The notes: generated by a model not told the origin, from the letters alone. A stretch of 64,000 nt of DNA from Ashinkailepas kermadecensis (GCA_034440615.1 JAOTOM010004800.1:62001-126000), one strand, 5' to 3'; numbered from the stretch's first letter, positions 1 through 12,470 are shown. Made by a program: numbers and translations.

Positions 1-232
1 CTGCGCTCCACTGTATTTATGTGGGGCCTTGACACGAGTTATTGAGGACCCACCCAACAGACATTTTCTGGACCACAGTGTGACTTTTGGAGACTGGTGC
101 TATTTTTGGGGGACCCCAGCCTGCTTTTTCGGGGCCCCGGCGCAATCTTTCCGAGCCCCTGCACATTTATTTGGGGTCCACCACTCTCAGGTGGGAGGGC
201 GCAATATCCCCTTCCCCTTCGGTACGCCGCTG
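1..232 (-). mobile_element. DNA-transposon terminal fragment with degenerate G/C-box repeats
   Basis: The stretch holds degenerate ~25-30 bp blocks of the form 'TTTTTGGGGnCCCC', the same style as the interior of the hAT-like element near 11.0-11.6 kb. Its right edge, read on the minus strand, begins CAGCGGCGTACCGAAGGGG. A matching end, CAGTGGCATATCAAAGGGG, occurs at 11612. Two independent copies of one terminus argue for a real element end. The other end lies outside the window, so size and superfamily are unknown; the CAG-type terminus suggests hAT. No coding capacity was recognised. Confidence 0.4.
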
Positions 233-485
233 ATCGCTAGCAGTTGTTTGGCTGTGTTCGTGAAGGAAAAAACACCTCTCTCCGTTGTGTGCTTGGCTGA
301 TGCAAATAATCTGCACGTTTGCACGTGCAGACCAGCTGCTGCTAGCGGCCGAGAGCAGCGGCAGCCGTGGCCAGGCAGCGTACCGCAGCTCGTGCGTGCA
401 TTGTAAATGACGCCGAACAGTGACACGTGCTGCACGGTTTGATTAGAGCGCCGTCGCTGCTTGACAGGCGCGGCCACGCACCAGT

Positions 486-1078
486 GGGCGTGGTCCCCGG
501 TCCATCTGTCATCACCAGTGGCAGGGGCGGATCCAGGAATTTCCGTGCGGGGCACTCAGAGTTGGATTTGTGCTTTGTAATCCTCGATGTGGAGAGAAAA
601 TATTATTGGTAATCGAATATGGAGAGGAACCTTTCATCAAACCTGAGACACCACAATCTCAGTTTGCACTTTCCAGTGGATATTGAACACCTTGTCACAG
701 AGTAGTTCCTTGTCAAACGGCAGCACCAGTCAAGCTTCAAATGAAAAAAAGAAGAAATAATAACTTCCTGGATGCACAAATCCAGGAAAAGCCTATTTTT
801 CCAAACTTGGGGACACCTGTTTGGAGGGGTCAGTTCTACGGAGGGGCGCCACTCCGAAAATACCTGAAGTGGCGTCTTCGGCTGAAAAACCGTTGGGTTG
901 GTGGGGGTGGGGGGAAAGGTGGATACACAAGCCTCCTACGGACATTTCCCTGCCGGGGGTCACTTTTCATGCGGGTGAGGGGCACATGCCCCTGGTGCCC
1001 CTGTATTCGCCCTGTATTCTTTTGTGCATCACTCCCTGTATTTCCCCTGACCAGTTGTGATGGACGGGACCATCGCCC
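486..1078. mobile_element. Inverted-repeat (hAT-like) non-autonomous element
   Basis: The arms 486-527 and 1044-1078 are imperfect inverted repeats: GGGCG-GGTCCC, GTCCATC and the CAGGGG core all reappear on the opposite strand. The inner core runs 522-1049. It starts CAGGGGCGGATCCAGG, a common hAT-style end, and closes with CCCCTG. It is bracketed by ACCAGTGG (514-521) and ACCAGTTG (1050-1057), a 7/8 match to an 8-bp duplication. Because the flanks are themselves palindromic, the true border could be the outer arms instead. No transposase frame is visible. Confidence 0.42.
539..805. repeat. Dispersed repeat, copy 1 (partner at 54040-54285)
   Basis: This segment shares an ordered series of blocks with 54040-54285, including CTTTGTAATCC, GGTAATC-AATATGGAGAG, GTCAAAC-GCAGCACCA and TTCTGGATGC-like words, at roughly 70% identity by eye. 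It lies inside the inverted-repeat element at 486-1078, so it is probably that element's body. No protein signature is seen. Confidence 0.5.
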
Positions 1079-1266
1079 ATGGATGGATGGATTGGGAGGA
1101 TCGCCGACGGGGACGGCGGGTGGACGGCGCATCAGCAGCCTGCTCCAGACAGGCTGCTGCAGTAAACTCCAGGTCCTGCAGAGTTTACTGGGTCAACATT
1201 TCACCCCACCTGATGGCTGTTGGGCTCAGCTGACTACCACTGATCACAATAAAGGTGCGCTTGAAT

Positions 1267-1598
<332 letters not shown>

Positions 1599-1961
1599 AA
1601 ATACAGTGGTTCCTTTAATATAAGTTTTTATGATGGTAGATCCGACGTCTGAGGGTTTAATCGCGCACTTAAGAAGGGGACACTGGGTCAATACGCTCTT
1701 TTGCCAACAACCAATGGCGTCACCACGTTAAGTTTCCGGGCGGGCTCCACCCCAGGGGTGCAGGCACAATTTTCAAGATGAAGGGCTAAGGCCGTGGTGA
1801 AAATAGAATCCAAGTGGACCGGACTCCATGGGCCCCAGCGATGGCAACACCCATGTCCTGAACCCCAATCATAATCCTATGAGTGTTGCATGCAAATACT
1901 GATAATAATGGCTCGGCCACCGATCTCTTTGGACTTCCATTCGCCATTGGCCTTGAGGTTT
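1599..1961. other. Non-repetitive spacer, no gene seen
   Basis: This is mixed-composition single-copy-looking DNA. I see no coding frame, RNA gene or element end in it. Confidence 0.5.
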
Positions 1962-4276
1962 GCTGACCAACTTGGACTGGGCCACGTCACCTGATGGCTG
2001 ACCAACTTGGACTGGGCCACGTCACCTGACGGCTGACCAACTTGGACTGGGCCACGTCACCTGACGGCTGACCAACTTGGACTGGGCCACGTCACCTGAC
2101 GGCTGACCAACTTGGACTGGGCCACGTCACCTGACGGCTGACCAACTTGGACTGGGCCACGTCACCTGATGGCTGACCAACTTGGACTGGGCCACGTCAC
2201 CTGACGGCTGACCAACTTGGACTGGGCTACGTCACCTGACGGCTGACCAACTTGGACTGGGCCACGTCACCTGACGGCTGACCAACTTGAACTGGGCCAC
2301 GTCACCTGACGGCTGACCAACTTGGACTGGGCCACGTCACCTGACGGCTGACCAACTTGGACTGGGCCACGTCACCTGACGGCTGACCAACTTGGACTGG
2401 GCCACGTCACCTGACGGCTGGCCAACTTGGACTGGGCCACGTCACCTGACGGCTGACCAACTTGGACTGGGCCACGTCACCTGACGGCTGACCAACTTTG
2501 ACTGGGCCACGTCACCTGACGGCTGACCAACTTGGACTGGGCCACGTCACCTGATGGCTGACCAACTTGGACTGGGCCACGTCACCTGATGGCTGACCAA
2601 CTTGGACTGGGCCACGTCACCTGACGGCTGACCAACTTGGACTGGGCCACGTCACCTGACGGCTGACCAACTTGGACTGGGCCACGTCACCTGACGGCTG
2701 ACCAACTTGGACTGGGCCACGTCACCTGATGGCTGACCAGCTTGGACTGGGCCACGTCACCTGACGGCTGACCAACTTGAACTGGGCCATGTCACCTGAC
2801 GGCTGACCAACTTGGACTGGGCCATGCCACCTGACCGCTGACCAACTTGGACTGGGCCACGTCACCTGACGGCTGACCAACTTGGACTGGGCCACGCCAC
2901 CTGACGGCTGACCAACTTGGACTGGGCCACGTCACCTGACGGCTGACCAACTTGGACTGGGCCACGCCACCTGACGGCTGACCAACTTGGACTGGGCCAC
3001 GTCACCTGACGGCTGACCAACTTGGACTGGGCCACGTCACCTGACGGCTGACCAACTTGGACTGGGCCACGTCACCTGACGGCTGACCAACTTGGACTGG
3101 GCCACGTCACCTGACGGCTGACCAACTTGGACTGGGCCACGTCACCTGACGGCTGACCAACTTGGACTGGGCCACGTCACCTGACGGCTGACCAACTTGG
3201 ACTGGGCCACGTCACCTGACGGCTGACCAACTTGGACTGGGCCACGTCACCTGACGGCTGACCAACTTGGACTGGGCCACGTCACCTGACGGCTGACCAA
3301 CTTGGACTGGGCCACGTCACCTGACGGCTGACCAACTTGGACTGGGCCATGTCACCTGACGGCTGACCAACTTGGACTGGGCCATGTCACCTGACGGCTG
3401 ACCAACTTGGACTGGGCCACGTCACCTGACGGCTGACCAACTTGGACTGGGCCACGTCACCTGACGGCTGACCAACTTGGACTGGGCCACGTCACCTGAC
3501 GGCTGACCAACTTGGACTGGGCCATGTCACCTGACGGCTGACCAACTTGGACTGGGCCACGTCACCTGACGGCTGACCAACTTGGACTGGGCCACGTCAC
3601 CTGACGGCTGACCAACTTGGACTGGGCCACGTCACCTGACGGCTGACCAACTTGGACTGGGCCACGTCACCTGACGGCTGACCAACTTGGACTGGGCCAC
3701 GTCACCTGACGGCTGACCAACTTGGACTGGGCCATGTCACCTGACGGCTGACCAACTTGGACTGGGCCATGTCACCTGACGGCTGACCAACTTGGACTGG
3801 GCCACGTCACCTGACGGCTGACCAACTTGGACTGGGCCACGTCACCTGACGGCTGACCAACTTGGACTGGGCCACGTCACCTGACGGCTGACCAACTTGG
3901 ACTGGGCCATGTCACCTGACGGCTGACCAACTTGGACTGGGCCACGTCACCTGACGGCTGACCAACTTGGACTGGGCCACGTCACCTGACGGCTGACCAA
4001 CTTGGACTGGGCCACGTCACCTGACGGCTGACCAACTTGGACTGGGCCACGTCACCTGACGGCTGACCAACTTGGACTGGGCCACGCCACCTGACGGCTG
4101 ACCAACTTGGACTGGGCCACGTCACCTGACGGCTGACCAACTTGGACTGGGCCACGCCACCTGACGGCTGACCAACTTGGACTGGGCCACGCCACCTGAC
4201 GGCTGACCAACTTGGACTGGGCCACGTCACCTGACGGCTGACCAACTTGGACTGGGCCACGTCACCTGGCGGCTGA
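1962..4276. repeat. 35-bp minisatellite, about 66 copies
   Basis: The unit contains GGCTGACCAACTTGG followed by ACTGGGCCACGTCACCTGAC and repeats with exact 35-bp spacing over 2.3 kb. Most variants are CACG to CATG and GACGG to GATGG (both CG to TG), or CACGTCAC to CACGCCAC. The last unit decays at 4268-4276. The 103-residue minus-strand frame near the right end (3982-4293) is a product of the repeat. Confidence 0.97.
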
Positions 4277-5474
4277 AGCAGAAGTGTCGCCACTAATCGC
4301 GCACACAGCTGTCACGTTTGATGTTTGCTCAGATACAGACTGATGAGCAAATTGGGTTCAGCTCGTACCGAGCGTGAGCGGTTTTATCACCAGCGACATC
4401 TCGCGCGGGCGAAACGCCGCAGCTGTCCACCCCGACCCTGCTGGATGGCATCCCGCCGAGCTTGTCTTGTTGTGTTGGGTTGTTGATGACTGGTTGCAAA
4501 CTGTCCGCAGGAATCGTATGCAGAACACAGCGGTCGGCGGGTGCCGTTGAAACGAGCCATGAGCTCTCTGTGTGACGTTTTTGTACAGCCGACGGTATGG
4601 CTGGCTTCCGTGTCGGCAGCGGTGGTGCGGTTCATGCCACCCCCCTCCCCTCCCCCTCCGTTCCCCGGCCATTCACGTCGGACGGGGGTCGGCCGGTCAC
4701 CCGCCGCGCACATGTCGCGCCGGCGCGCGCAACAACGCCACGCCGCCGCTTTGCGACGCGGCCGCGCGAGCCCTTCTTGCCGGCGGCGTCGGTTGGTGCT
4801 CTGCCACCTGCCTGGGTGAAATATGCGCCAGACGAGGGAGAGGACCGGTTTTCACAGGCTCACTGGGAACGGTCTGAAATCAGCTGGGTGAGACACGCTC
4901 CAAATAGCCTGACGAAAGGGGACGAGCTGCAAAACGGACTGTCGCCGGCTTTCAGATAGCAGTAGCGATGTTCAGCTAACGGGGTTAGCTGCATTTAAAC
5001 GCCGGAAGATGGCTGAGGAGTTGGCTGTGTGTAACTGCAATTCACCTTGTATATAATGACGCCCGCAACAACTGGTCTCTTGATGTTAAACGGTATAATG
5101 TTAAGCGACGTTGAACTACGTAAGCGTGATGGATGGCGTATTACCCGTCACTCCGCAGCTCCAGGGGTTTGCTGAACTCACCTAGAGCTCCTTGTTGACG
5201 TGAACACGAATAATATCGGAAGAAGTTAATTGAGTACGCTTCATGAACTAAATGGTGCAGGGCCTACAAAGGGAAGTCACCTAAAATCAAAGCAGAACAA
5301 TATGTAACAAACAACAGCAATATTTCACAAACAACACTTAATATAAACAACACGCTGAAACAACTTAATATAACAACACTTAATATAATGGAATATAAAC
5401 AAACACGCTGAAACAATAGTGTCACCTTGGTGGAAATGGCACCATCCGATGACATGACAACAGCTAGGTCGCTG
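4277..5474. other. CpG-rich spacer, then AT-rich spacer, no gene recognised
   Basis: About 4380-4950 is GC- and CpG-rich and carries overlapping frames on both strands up to 120 residues. None shows a recognisable domain or splice context. About 5000-5470 is AT-richer with short internal echoes (AACACTTAATATAA and AACACGCTGAAACAA each occur twice). A promoter-like CpG patch is possible but unproven. Confidence 0.4.
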
Positions 5475-5655
5475 CCACTGGCGCCACCATATCCCACGGG
5501 CCACTGGCGCCACCATATCCCACGGGCCACTGGCGCCACCATATCCCACGGGCCACTGGCGCCACCATATCCCACGGGCCACTGGCGCCACCATATCCCA
5601 CGGGCCCCTGGCGCCACCATATCCCACGGGCCACTGGCGCCACCATATCCCACGG
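5475..5655. repeat. 27-bp minisatellite, about 6.7 copies
   Basis: The unit is built on CCACTGGCGCCACCATATCC plus CACGGG. It repeats with 27-bp spacing and only one obvious substitution (GGGCCACTGG to GGGCCCCTGG). Confidence 0.96.
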
Positions 5656-8527
5656 CGTCGTATAACACGCGCCAGACCGCTCCCATCCAGTCCACATGGT
5701 TACCCCCAACTATTATTTATTTCTTCATTTATTTATTAAGATCGTTAGCAGCAACAGGTGTCAACCGCTAGAGATGGATTACGTTCAAGAAAAGTTACGT
5801 AAAACCGACTTATGTGGCTTCCGGTATTAGGCAACCAAGAGAGGAGGGTAGAGAGACGCGGGCAAATAGGAGAAGTGGCTTAGGGGAGGGGTGCATACAT
5901 GAAATACAGAACATGCAGGACATACGGACACACATTCATTGCACTCGAAAGAACATTTGGAGGATGACCAGCATCACTGCTTCCAATCAGGCTCCGCTGG
6001 CCATCCGCGACCTGAAAGCGAAGCAGATGCCCGGCGCCCAGGGCGAGCCGTGGGCGACCGGACACAACCTTGGATGTGTTGGTGTATGTTGAAGTTAACG
6101 CTTGGTAAAACAAAAACCATAGGGGAGAAAAGCCAAGCTGCTTGGAAAACCCGAAGGTAAAGCACCAAACGCAATATATGGGGTAACGGTCCGTTTTTGC
6201 CAAAGTGGATCGGTCCCTTCCCACCGATTGAGAAATAACCGATGTGTGTGTGTACACGAAGCCGGAGAGGACAGTAGCGTGCAACGCGTAATATATGCCT
6301 TGTAACTTGGGGCTTGTGACTTCACATCGTATCAGTTCAAATCAGGTCGAATAAAATCAGGTTCAAATCAGGTCAAATCAGATCGGTTGATCAAGTTTGG
6401 CGCTAGGTAAGAAGAGGAAAACTCGCTCGAGGAGCACCGGGCGCTCATCCCCGAGTAGAGCTCGAAACGACATTTGCGTATGAGTTTTGGAAAAGTACTG
6501 GAGAATGGAAAGACATGAGAATATGAGAATATGTTGGGCAAGTAAGTAAATGTGCACGACGGAAGTGTGGACACCACATGTGTTACAAGGTGGAGGGTAG
6601 CGTAGTCGACCGAAATATAATTGTGTTAAATTTGTGTGACATAGGCGTAAACTCGCTAGAACCACCTCCTGTATACGTGTGTGTCAGTAAGCTAAGGGCA
6701 ATGTATTACCTGCTGACGAACTGGATATGAAAACCCTGACATCCGGCGCTTGGTTCCAGCAGCCATAAAAACGGCGCCGATCGGACACGATTCTGAGCGG
6801 CATGTAGCACGCGCGGCCCATGGTCCCACGTGCCCACCAGCACCCTACAGCCGAGCCGGGCTGGTCGGGCCGACTCGTGTGACCGGTCAGGCTGTGGCCG
6901 GAGCGCCGCCGGCACCAGCGCGATAACCCACCACCCAGCTCATTTCACCCTCCACAAAATTCAATCATCGGACAGCTATGCCGAATAATGGCGCACAACT
7001 TCGTCGGCGCGTCGGTTCGCAGAATCGGCGGCCAAGTCTACTCAGGATGGGTCTGTCGTACTCAGCCTGCATTAGCCGTCCCGCTCAGCCTTGCTGGTGT
7101 CGACCGGCTGATTCCGCCTGATGGGCCCAGCCTGAGTTTAATCTCCCGGGCTCAATCTGTCATTCGCAGTACGTCCAATTCATCCTGCCTGATTTGGCTC
7201 CGGGAATCAGCCTGCGTGCCATGCTTCTGCACGAGCTACGCCACACCAAGTGTTGGGGGATGAAGGTTCTTGCTCCAAGAGGTTATGATAAGCACAATGC
7301 TGAATCTTATAGTATTTAGATCCATTCCTCCAATCAATACAGCGACGAGTTCATCCAGTCTGAATAAGCTTCCTTGCGCCCAAACTGATCCGACCTCGTC
7401 AATTACCCATCCCCTACCCCACGTCCTCATCACTCTTACTATGACCTCGATGCGGATTTTCACGGGCTACTTAAGCGAAGTGGTGCGGCCATTTCTCCGA
7501 CAGTGCTGCCAGCCAGCTGCCGGCTGGTGGACGAGTTCCTCCTGCGCAAATTACACCACGTCCCTATTGTGCCTCATCGGCCCGACGTCTCGAAGCCCGG
7601 TCCGGCGCCGGTCGGACCAACTGGCACACATCGAGCTGTCCAGTACATTTTTAGAACCAGGCAGTTTGCCTTGAACCGGAGTTAAGCACAAGGCTCCGTC
7701 CTTTATCCATTTTAGTTGGAGAGAGCAGGGTAGATTTCCATTGGATAAGCTTTTCAGGCTTGGTTATGCAATGTTCGATTGCATGATTACCTTGACTTCA
7801 CACCACTTATATAAGCCGGTTCAAGAAGATCCAACTGGCGCTTCAATTATTCATAGGCTAATTTTCATAGCAACCAAATTTTCACCTGGAGTGTTTTTCC
7901 GACGCCGTTGTAATGTCAGCTAGAATGACAGAAGTTCCCTTGCAGAAGTTAAATGATTGATTACCTGACGATTACTTTTTGTCTCACGAGACAAAAACCA
8001 TTGTCACACTGGCTATTGAGAGGACAAAGGACCTTCTGCAGGGTTGCTCAGAAGAACGGAATTAACACTTGACACTTGACACACTTTAAAGAGTGATTGA
8101 CTACGATCTTCCAAAGTCGTGCGGTATTCGAATATCACAAGCAGCCATCGACCCGATTTTATGGGTGGGAAACTACAATTCATGTGTACCTTCTTGTGAT
8201 CTCAAACATCACATTTTGATCATTTACGGGCGAGTTGGTCACCAAGTATTCCGTCACATAATTTCCCCTTTCTCATATTATACAACAAAAAAGGCTCTCC
8301 ATCAAGTGAGTCAGTACATGCTAATTTGCACATGGGGTATGTCAGCTTGCAGTGCCCTGGGGCACCAGGCGACTGCTCTGGGCCATCGTTCTCCGCTATC
8401 AGCGCTTAGTGCTCTGGAGAAAGCCTGTGGCGCGCCATTCCACCACACGCGTCATTAAGTCCCAAACAAAAACCGGCCCGTTTCGTAGCTGGTTAACCAA
8501 TTGTGACACAAGCGATGGCGCCACCGC
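5656..8527. other. 2.9 kb without recognisable genes
   Basis: Scattered frames of 60-134 residues occur on both strands but none has a domain or composition bias I recognise. 6332-6388 holds short degenerate repeats of the type AATCAGGTCAAATCAG. 6700-7200 is relatively CpG-rich. A tiny-loop hairpin lies at 7976-7997. Confidence 0.4.
7976..7997. other. Perfect hairpin, 10-bp arms, 2-nt loop
   Basis: TTTTTGTCTC (7976-7985) and GAGACAAAAA (7988-7997) are exact reverse complements separated by AC. The loop is too small for a folded RNA hairpin gene. It reads as a snap-back inverted duplication. Confidence 0.85.
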
Positions 8528-8956
8528 GACAGGGACCGGCCAGGGACAGGGACCGGCCAGGGACAGGGACAGGGACAGGGACCGGGACAGGGACAGGGAG
8601 TCGACAGGGACAGGGAGTCGACAGGGACAGGGATAGGGACAGGGAGTCGACAGGGACAGGGGCAGGGAGTCGACAGGGACCGGCCAGGGACAGAGACAGG
8701 GACAGGGAGTCGACAGGGACCGGCCAGGGACAGGGACCGGCCAGGGACAGGGACCGGCCAGGGAGTCGACAGGGACCGGCCAGGGACAGGGACCGGCAGG
8801 GACAGGGACAGGGACAGGGAGTCGACAGGGACCGGCAGGGACAGGGACAGGGACAGGGAGTCGACAGGGACCGGCAGGGACAGGGACAGGGACAGGGAGT
8901 CGACAGGGACCGGCCAGGGACAGGGACAGGGACAGGGAGTCGACAGGGACCGGCCA
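8528..8956. repeat. GGGACA-based compound minisatellite
   Basis: The array is built from GGGACA hexamers with interspersed AGTCGACAGGGACCGGCC blocks. GTCGAC recurs many times. The unit structure is irregular, about 6 bp nested in about 30-60 bp. It is open in several frames on both strands only because stop codons are absent from the unit. Confidence 0.95.
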
Positions 8957-8963
8957 GCGCCGG

Positions 8964-9070
8964 CAGCACGCCACCTAACTAAGGCTTCAGCACGCCACCT
9001 AACTAAAGCTTCAGCACGCCGACAGGGACCGGCCAGCGCCGGCAGCACGCCACCTAACTAAAGCTTCAGC
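8964..9070. repeat. 24-bp short repeat, three copies, one displaced
   Basis: CAGCACGCCACCTAACTAA plus GGCTT/AGCTT occurs at 8964 and 8988. A third copy starts near 9043, after an interposed GACAGGGACCGGCCAGCGCC segment that is itself a copy of the preceding array. The two repeats are therefore interleaved by a later duplication. Confidence 0.85.
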
Positions 9071-10401
9071 GCGCCGCACCCTGCGGCACGACCTCAGCCG
9101 AATCACACAGGCCGGCGGTCGGCCGGCGCCGCCGGAGGAGTTCTGTCGGAATTATCCGGCCCAAGTGTGCGCCGATCGACAACCTGTCCAAAGCCGACCG
9201 AACTCCAGCATTCATGGACCGACCGCGCTGGCGGAGTGTCGATGCTCATCTTTCGAGTGGGTTATTTCGGGCTGTCCCGACGGCGGGGCCGCGGGCCCTG
9301 GTACCGGACGTCGGCTGCACGGACGTGGCCATCGACTACGCAGCATTTCACGCAGCCAGGGTCAAGTTGTGCGCGATTTTCCCATCCGCCCCCCCCCCCC
9401 ACACACCCCCACACCCACACCCCCCACACACACAAAGAATATGAGTGGTGGAATGTTGCTCGTTGAACTTCTTTCTGCATAGCGGTCTAGAGCAAAGTTC
9501 GGGAATGTTTTTTTAATAAAGAACACTGGATCCTTTTTATATTAATATTTGGTCGTCTTCATTCCTGTTTTAAACACAATGGCCATGCTCAAAGGGATCC
9601 TGATTCCCCTTTCACCATTGGCTTGCTTTCAATGGCAATGTGCAGTAGTGTTTATGGCGCCAATACAGTCAAATGGCAACCCATCAGCCTGTTCCCACAT
9701 GATATTGCTGAGAGAGTTCAAGTTGCATGGTCGCTGCCGTTCCAGTGCACACACAATAAACATGCACAGCAGACGTCGGTATCCCCTGTAGCTCAAGTGA
9801 CTCCTAATGAGAGCTGGCAATGGATGAATGTGTGGAATAAAATGCAGGTTGTTTTGCTCAAGTTGATGAAGTACGGGTAGATGCAATCAGTTGTGCTTGA
9901 TGACACAGTGATCCATAAAGCCTGCCATATCGCCGCAATCAGCGCAGAATGTCTGTACTGGCACCGCAGCCGCGGCGGGAAGTCTGCAGTCCAGCTGATG
10001 GGGCGTAATCCGACACAAAGTCTTGTTCGAAGCGGACGCCATTGTGGCGCCGCCGGTGCTGTTTAGCTGCCTCGCCACTGCACGAGATGTCGCACACTTA
10101 ACGCCAGGTGAAGCGTGACCTCCACTCACCACCGGAGGGGCGCAACCACCACTTCACCGACGGTGATAGCATGGCAAGAGGCGAACAGTCAGAAGGTGGA
10201 AGCCCTGCTCGCTTCCCTGTTAATTGCTTTTTAATCTGCAAGGGCGAATTTGTATCACGAAGAAGGAAGACCAACAGAGAATACCGAAATCCAGAGCCCT
10301 ACTTGATTAGTTAGGTGTCATCTCTTATACCTTGAATGAAGTGAGGGATTTATATAGTACCAAGTAGGTAAGACTTTCATTCTACCTGTAGGTATCATTT
10401 A
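9071..10401. other. Mixed spacer, CpG-rich at left, no gene recognised
   Basis: 9071-9385 is CpG-rich, with a plus-strand frame at 9214-9444 that shows no known domain. 9385-9435 is a C/CA-rich low-complexity tract. 9440-10400 looks single-copy. The last ~80 bp before 10402 is the left half of a dispersed repeat that was interrupted by the hAT-like insertion. Confidence 0.4.
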
Positions 10402-11794
10402 CATGGACGCAGTGGCGTCGCCACGAAATTATTCCAGGGGGGGGGGGCAATGTTGGAAGGGGGCCTCCTGCTCCCCGAAAGTGGCCTCCTATTTTTTAGG
10501 CTCTTGGCATTGTTCAAGAATGGGAAACATAATTTCATATTGATGTCTTGTTTGTTCTTGGCATGGTGCATCATTTACGCAAAACGCAATAGCAATAATC
10601 ATGTTTTCGCTGAGAACTGAGGTTATAAATAAGTAAATGTGGATAAATACCTAAGTGCCAAAACAAACCAATGTCTTAATGCTTTCTCGACCAGAAGAAT
10701 CTTCCCGTTGGCCTCTAGATCCCAGCGAGCTGGCGGGGCTGGTGCTGAACATATCTTAAAGATATCTCCCATTGATCAACCCACTTGTATGTTCACCAAG
10801 TCTTACTGAATATAGCTAGATTCACCACTACTGTTGGTCATTCCCACCAGCTTGATGTCATAAGTAAGCTTAAACGATCATTTCTCAGTCCGAGGATGAT
10901 ACTTTCGCGAAGGTGACAACAAGAAGTGCGAGGCGCGTGGTTCCGGGGACCCAACGCTAGTTTCCTGTGCTCAACGCGATTTTTGTGGATCTTTTCTGAA
11001 TTTTCTTTAAAGTCCGAATCCCGGCATTTTTTTCGAGCCCCTGGCGCCATGTTTTTTTAAAATCTCACCTCGATTTCTTAGCTCCGGTATGTTTTTCTGG
11101 ACTCTACGCGATTTGTAAAGGCATCTGATGATATGTTGGTGCTCCAGAGCCATTTTCCTGATCCGGACAGTTATTTTTTGGAATCCCTCCTTATTCTGGA
11201 AGGCTCCGGCTTTATTTTTTTCGGGGGATACCGATGCGATTTTTGGGGTCACACTGTGCTTATGTGGGACCCTAGAGGCCAATTTTTGGGAGCCCCGACG
11301 TGAATGTTTGATGCACAGACCAAATTTTTGGGACTACCGATGGGAATTGTGGGTCCCGAACGCGATATTTGGGGAACCGGTTCGAGTTTGCGGGGCGCGT
11401 TGTACTTAGCTGTGACCCCAACGCGATCTTGGCGGTTCCTGTTACAGATTTTCGGGCATCGGAGCGAGTTTTCTGGGCCCGCCGTATTTATCGGGTCAGC
11501 CCCCTACGCGAATTCTGGTGGACCGACGCGACTTTTTGGGGCCCCGGCACGATTCTTGGGAGCTTATCCCTCTTAGGAGAGAGGGGACATTTGCCCCTTT
11601 GATATGCCACTGCGTCCAACGAAGGTTTTTTTCAGCCCATGGCACCTTCCGGAGTATAAAATCCCTCCGGGTAATTTGTATCCCTCCGGGTAATTTGTAA
11701 AATCCCTCCGTGGGTGGGGGGGGGGGCAGTCTCACGGCAGGAGGGGCGACTGCCCCCTCTGTCCCCCCCCGGTGGCGACGCCCCTGCATGGACG
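10402..11794. mobile_element. hAT-like non-autonomous DNA transposon with 8-bp target duplication
   Basis: The element proper is 10410-11786 (1377 bp). The left end CAGTGGCGTCGCCAC and the right end (minus strand) CAGGGGCGTCGCCAC match at 14 of 15 positions. CATGGACG occurs immediately outside both ends (10402-10409 and 11787-11794), a perfect 8-bp duplication, the size typical of hAT elements. The joined flanks CATTTA-CATGGACG-TACCGTCG match CATTTATGTGGACGTACAG-TCG at 12287, a copy of the same target without the insertion. Inside are degenerate ~25-35 bp blocks of the 'TTTTTGGGGnCCC' type and an internal end-like sequence at 11612, perhaps a nested older element. No transposase is recognisable. 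Confidence 0.8.
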
Positions 11795-11960
11795 TACCGT
11801 CGAATCCCTATCGTAATGCAAACACATGCGTTTTGTGCCACGGTATACATAGCGTGTCCCCGAAAACATGAACATTTTCACAAACTTCTTGTGGTTTCAC
11901 TGTTCACGTTTTGGGCACTCACTGCACATTGCACATTATTCCACATTACTGCACTGTACT
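11795..11960. repeat. Dispersed repeat interrupted by the hAT insertion (right part)
   Basis: TACCGTCGAATCCCTAT and the following blocks (CGTGTCCCCGAAAACAT, ATTTTCACAA, TTCACGTTTTGG) align in order with 12293-12470. The left part of the same unit lies just before 10410. Confidence 0.65.
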
Positions 11961-12249
11961 AAGCAGTGCATAATAGAATAACAATGGGATAGGACAACGA
12001 AACAAACGTCAGGTGATGAGAACTTGTTTTCCCAACTTGCACATTTGTAGCTGTCCAATGCAGCCCTTGTAGCTTCCTTAAGAAGGGCTGAACATGTTAT
12101 GATCACCATAGTGCCGTAGCTTATTTCCTTGCAACGTCGTAATTTTATTTCAGAACATCTGGTGGTTACTCACAACACGTACTGAATGCCATTAAATATG
12201 ACAACGATGCAGTCAGACCATATTCGACCATGCTAACATCACAACAAGA

Positions 12250-12470
12250 AGTGCAATTACGTTTTCTTTCCACATGCAGAGCATCATTTATGTGGACGTA
12301 CAGTCGAACACCTATTGCAAGCCACTCTTTGCTGTCACAGTGCACATAGACTGTGCCCGGAAACATCATTTTCACAACATTCATGTGACTTCATTATTCA
12401 CCTTCTTGAGACACTGCGCATGTGGACATTCCGCATGGGACACTGGTACTGCACAATGGTACATATGTTA
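12250..12470. repeat. Dispersed repeat, uninterrupted copy
   Basis: This is the second copy of the repeat that hosts the hAT insertion. It keeps the unfilled target CATTTATGTGGACGTACAG followed by TCGAACACC. Downstream blocks such as CCGGAAACATCATTTTCAC parallel 11855-11885. Confidence 0.65.

Noticed and set aside
1962..4276. CRISPR-like array because of a ~35-bp unit
   Set aside because: Units are contiguous with no unique spacers, and the window is eukaryotic.
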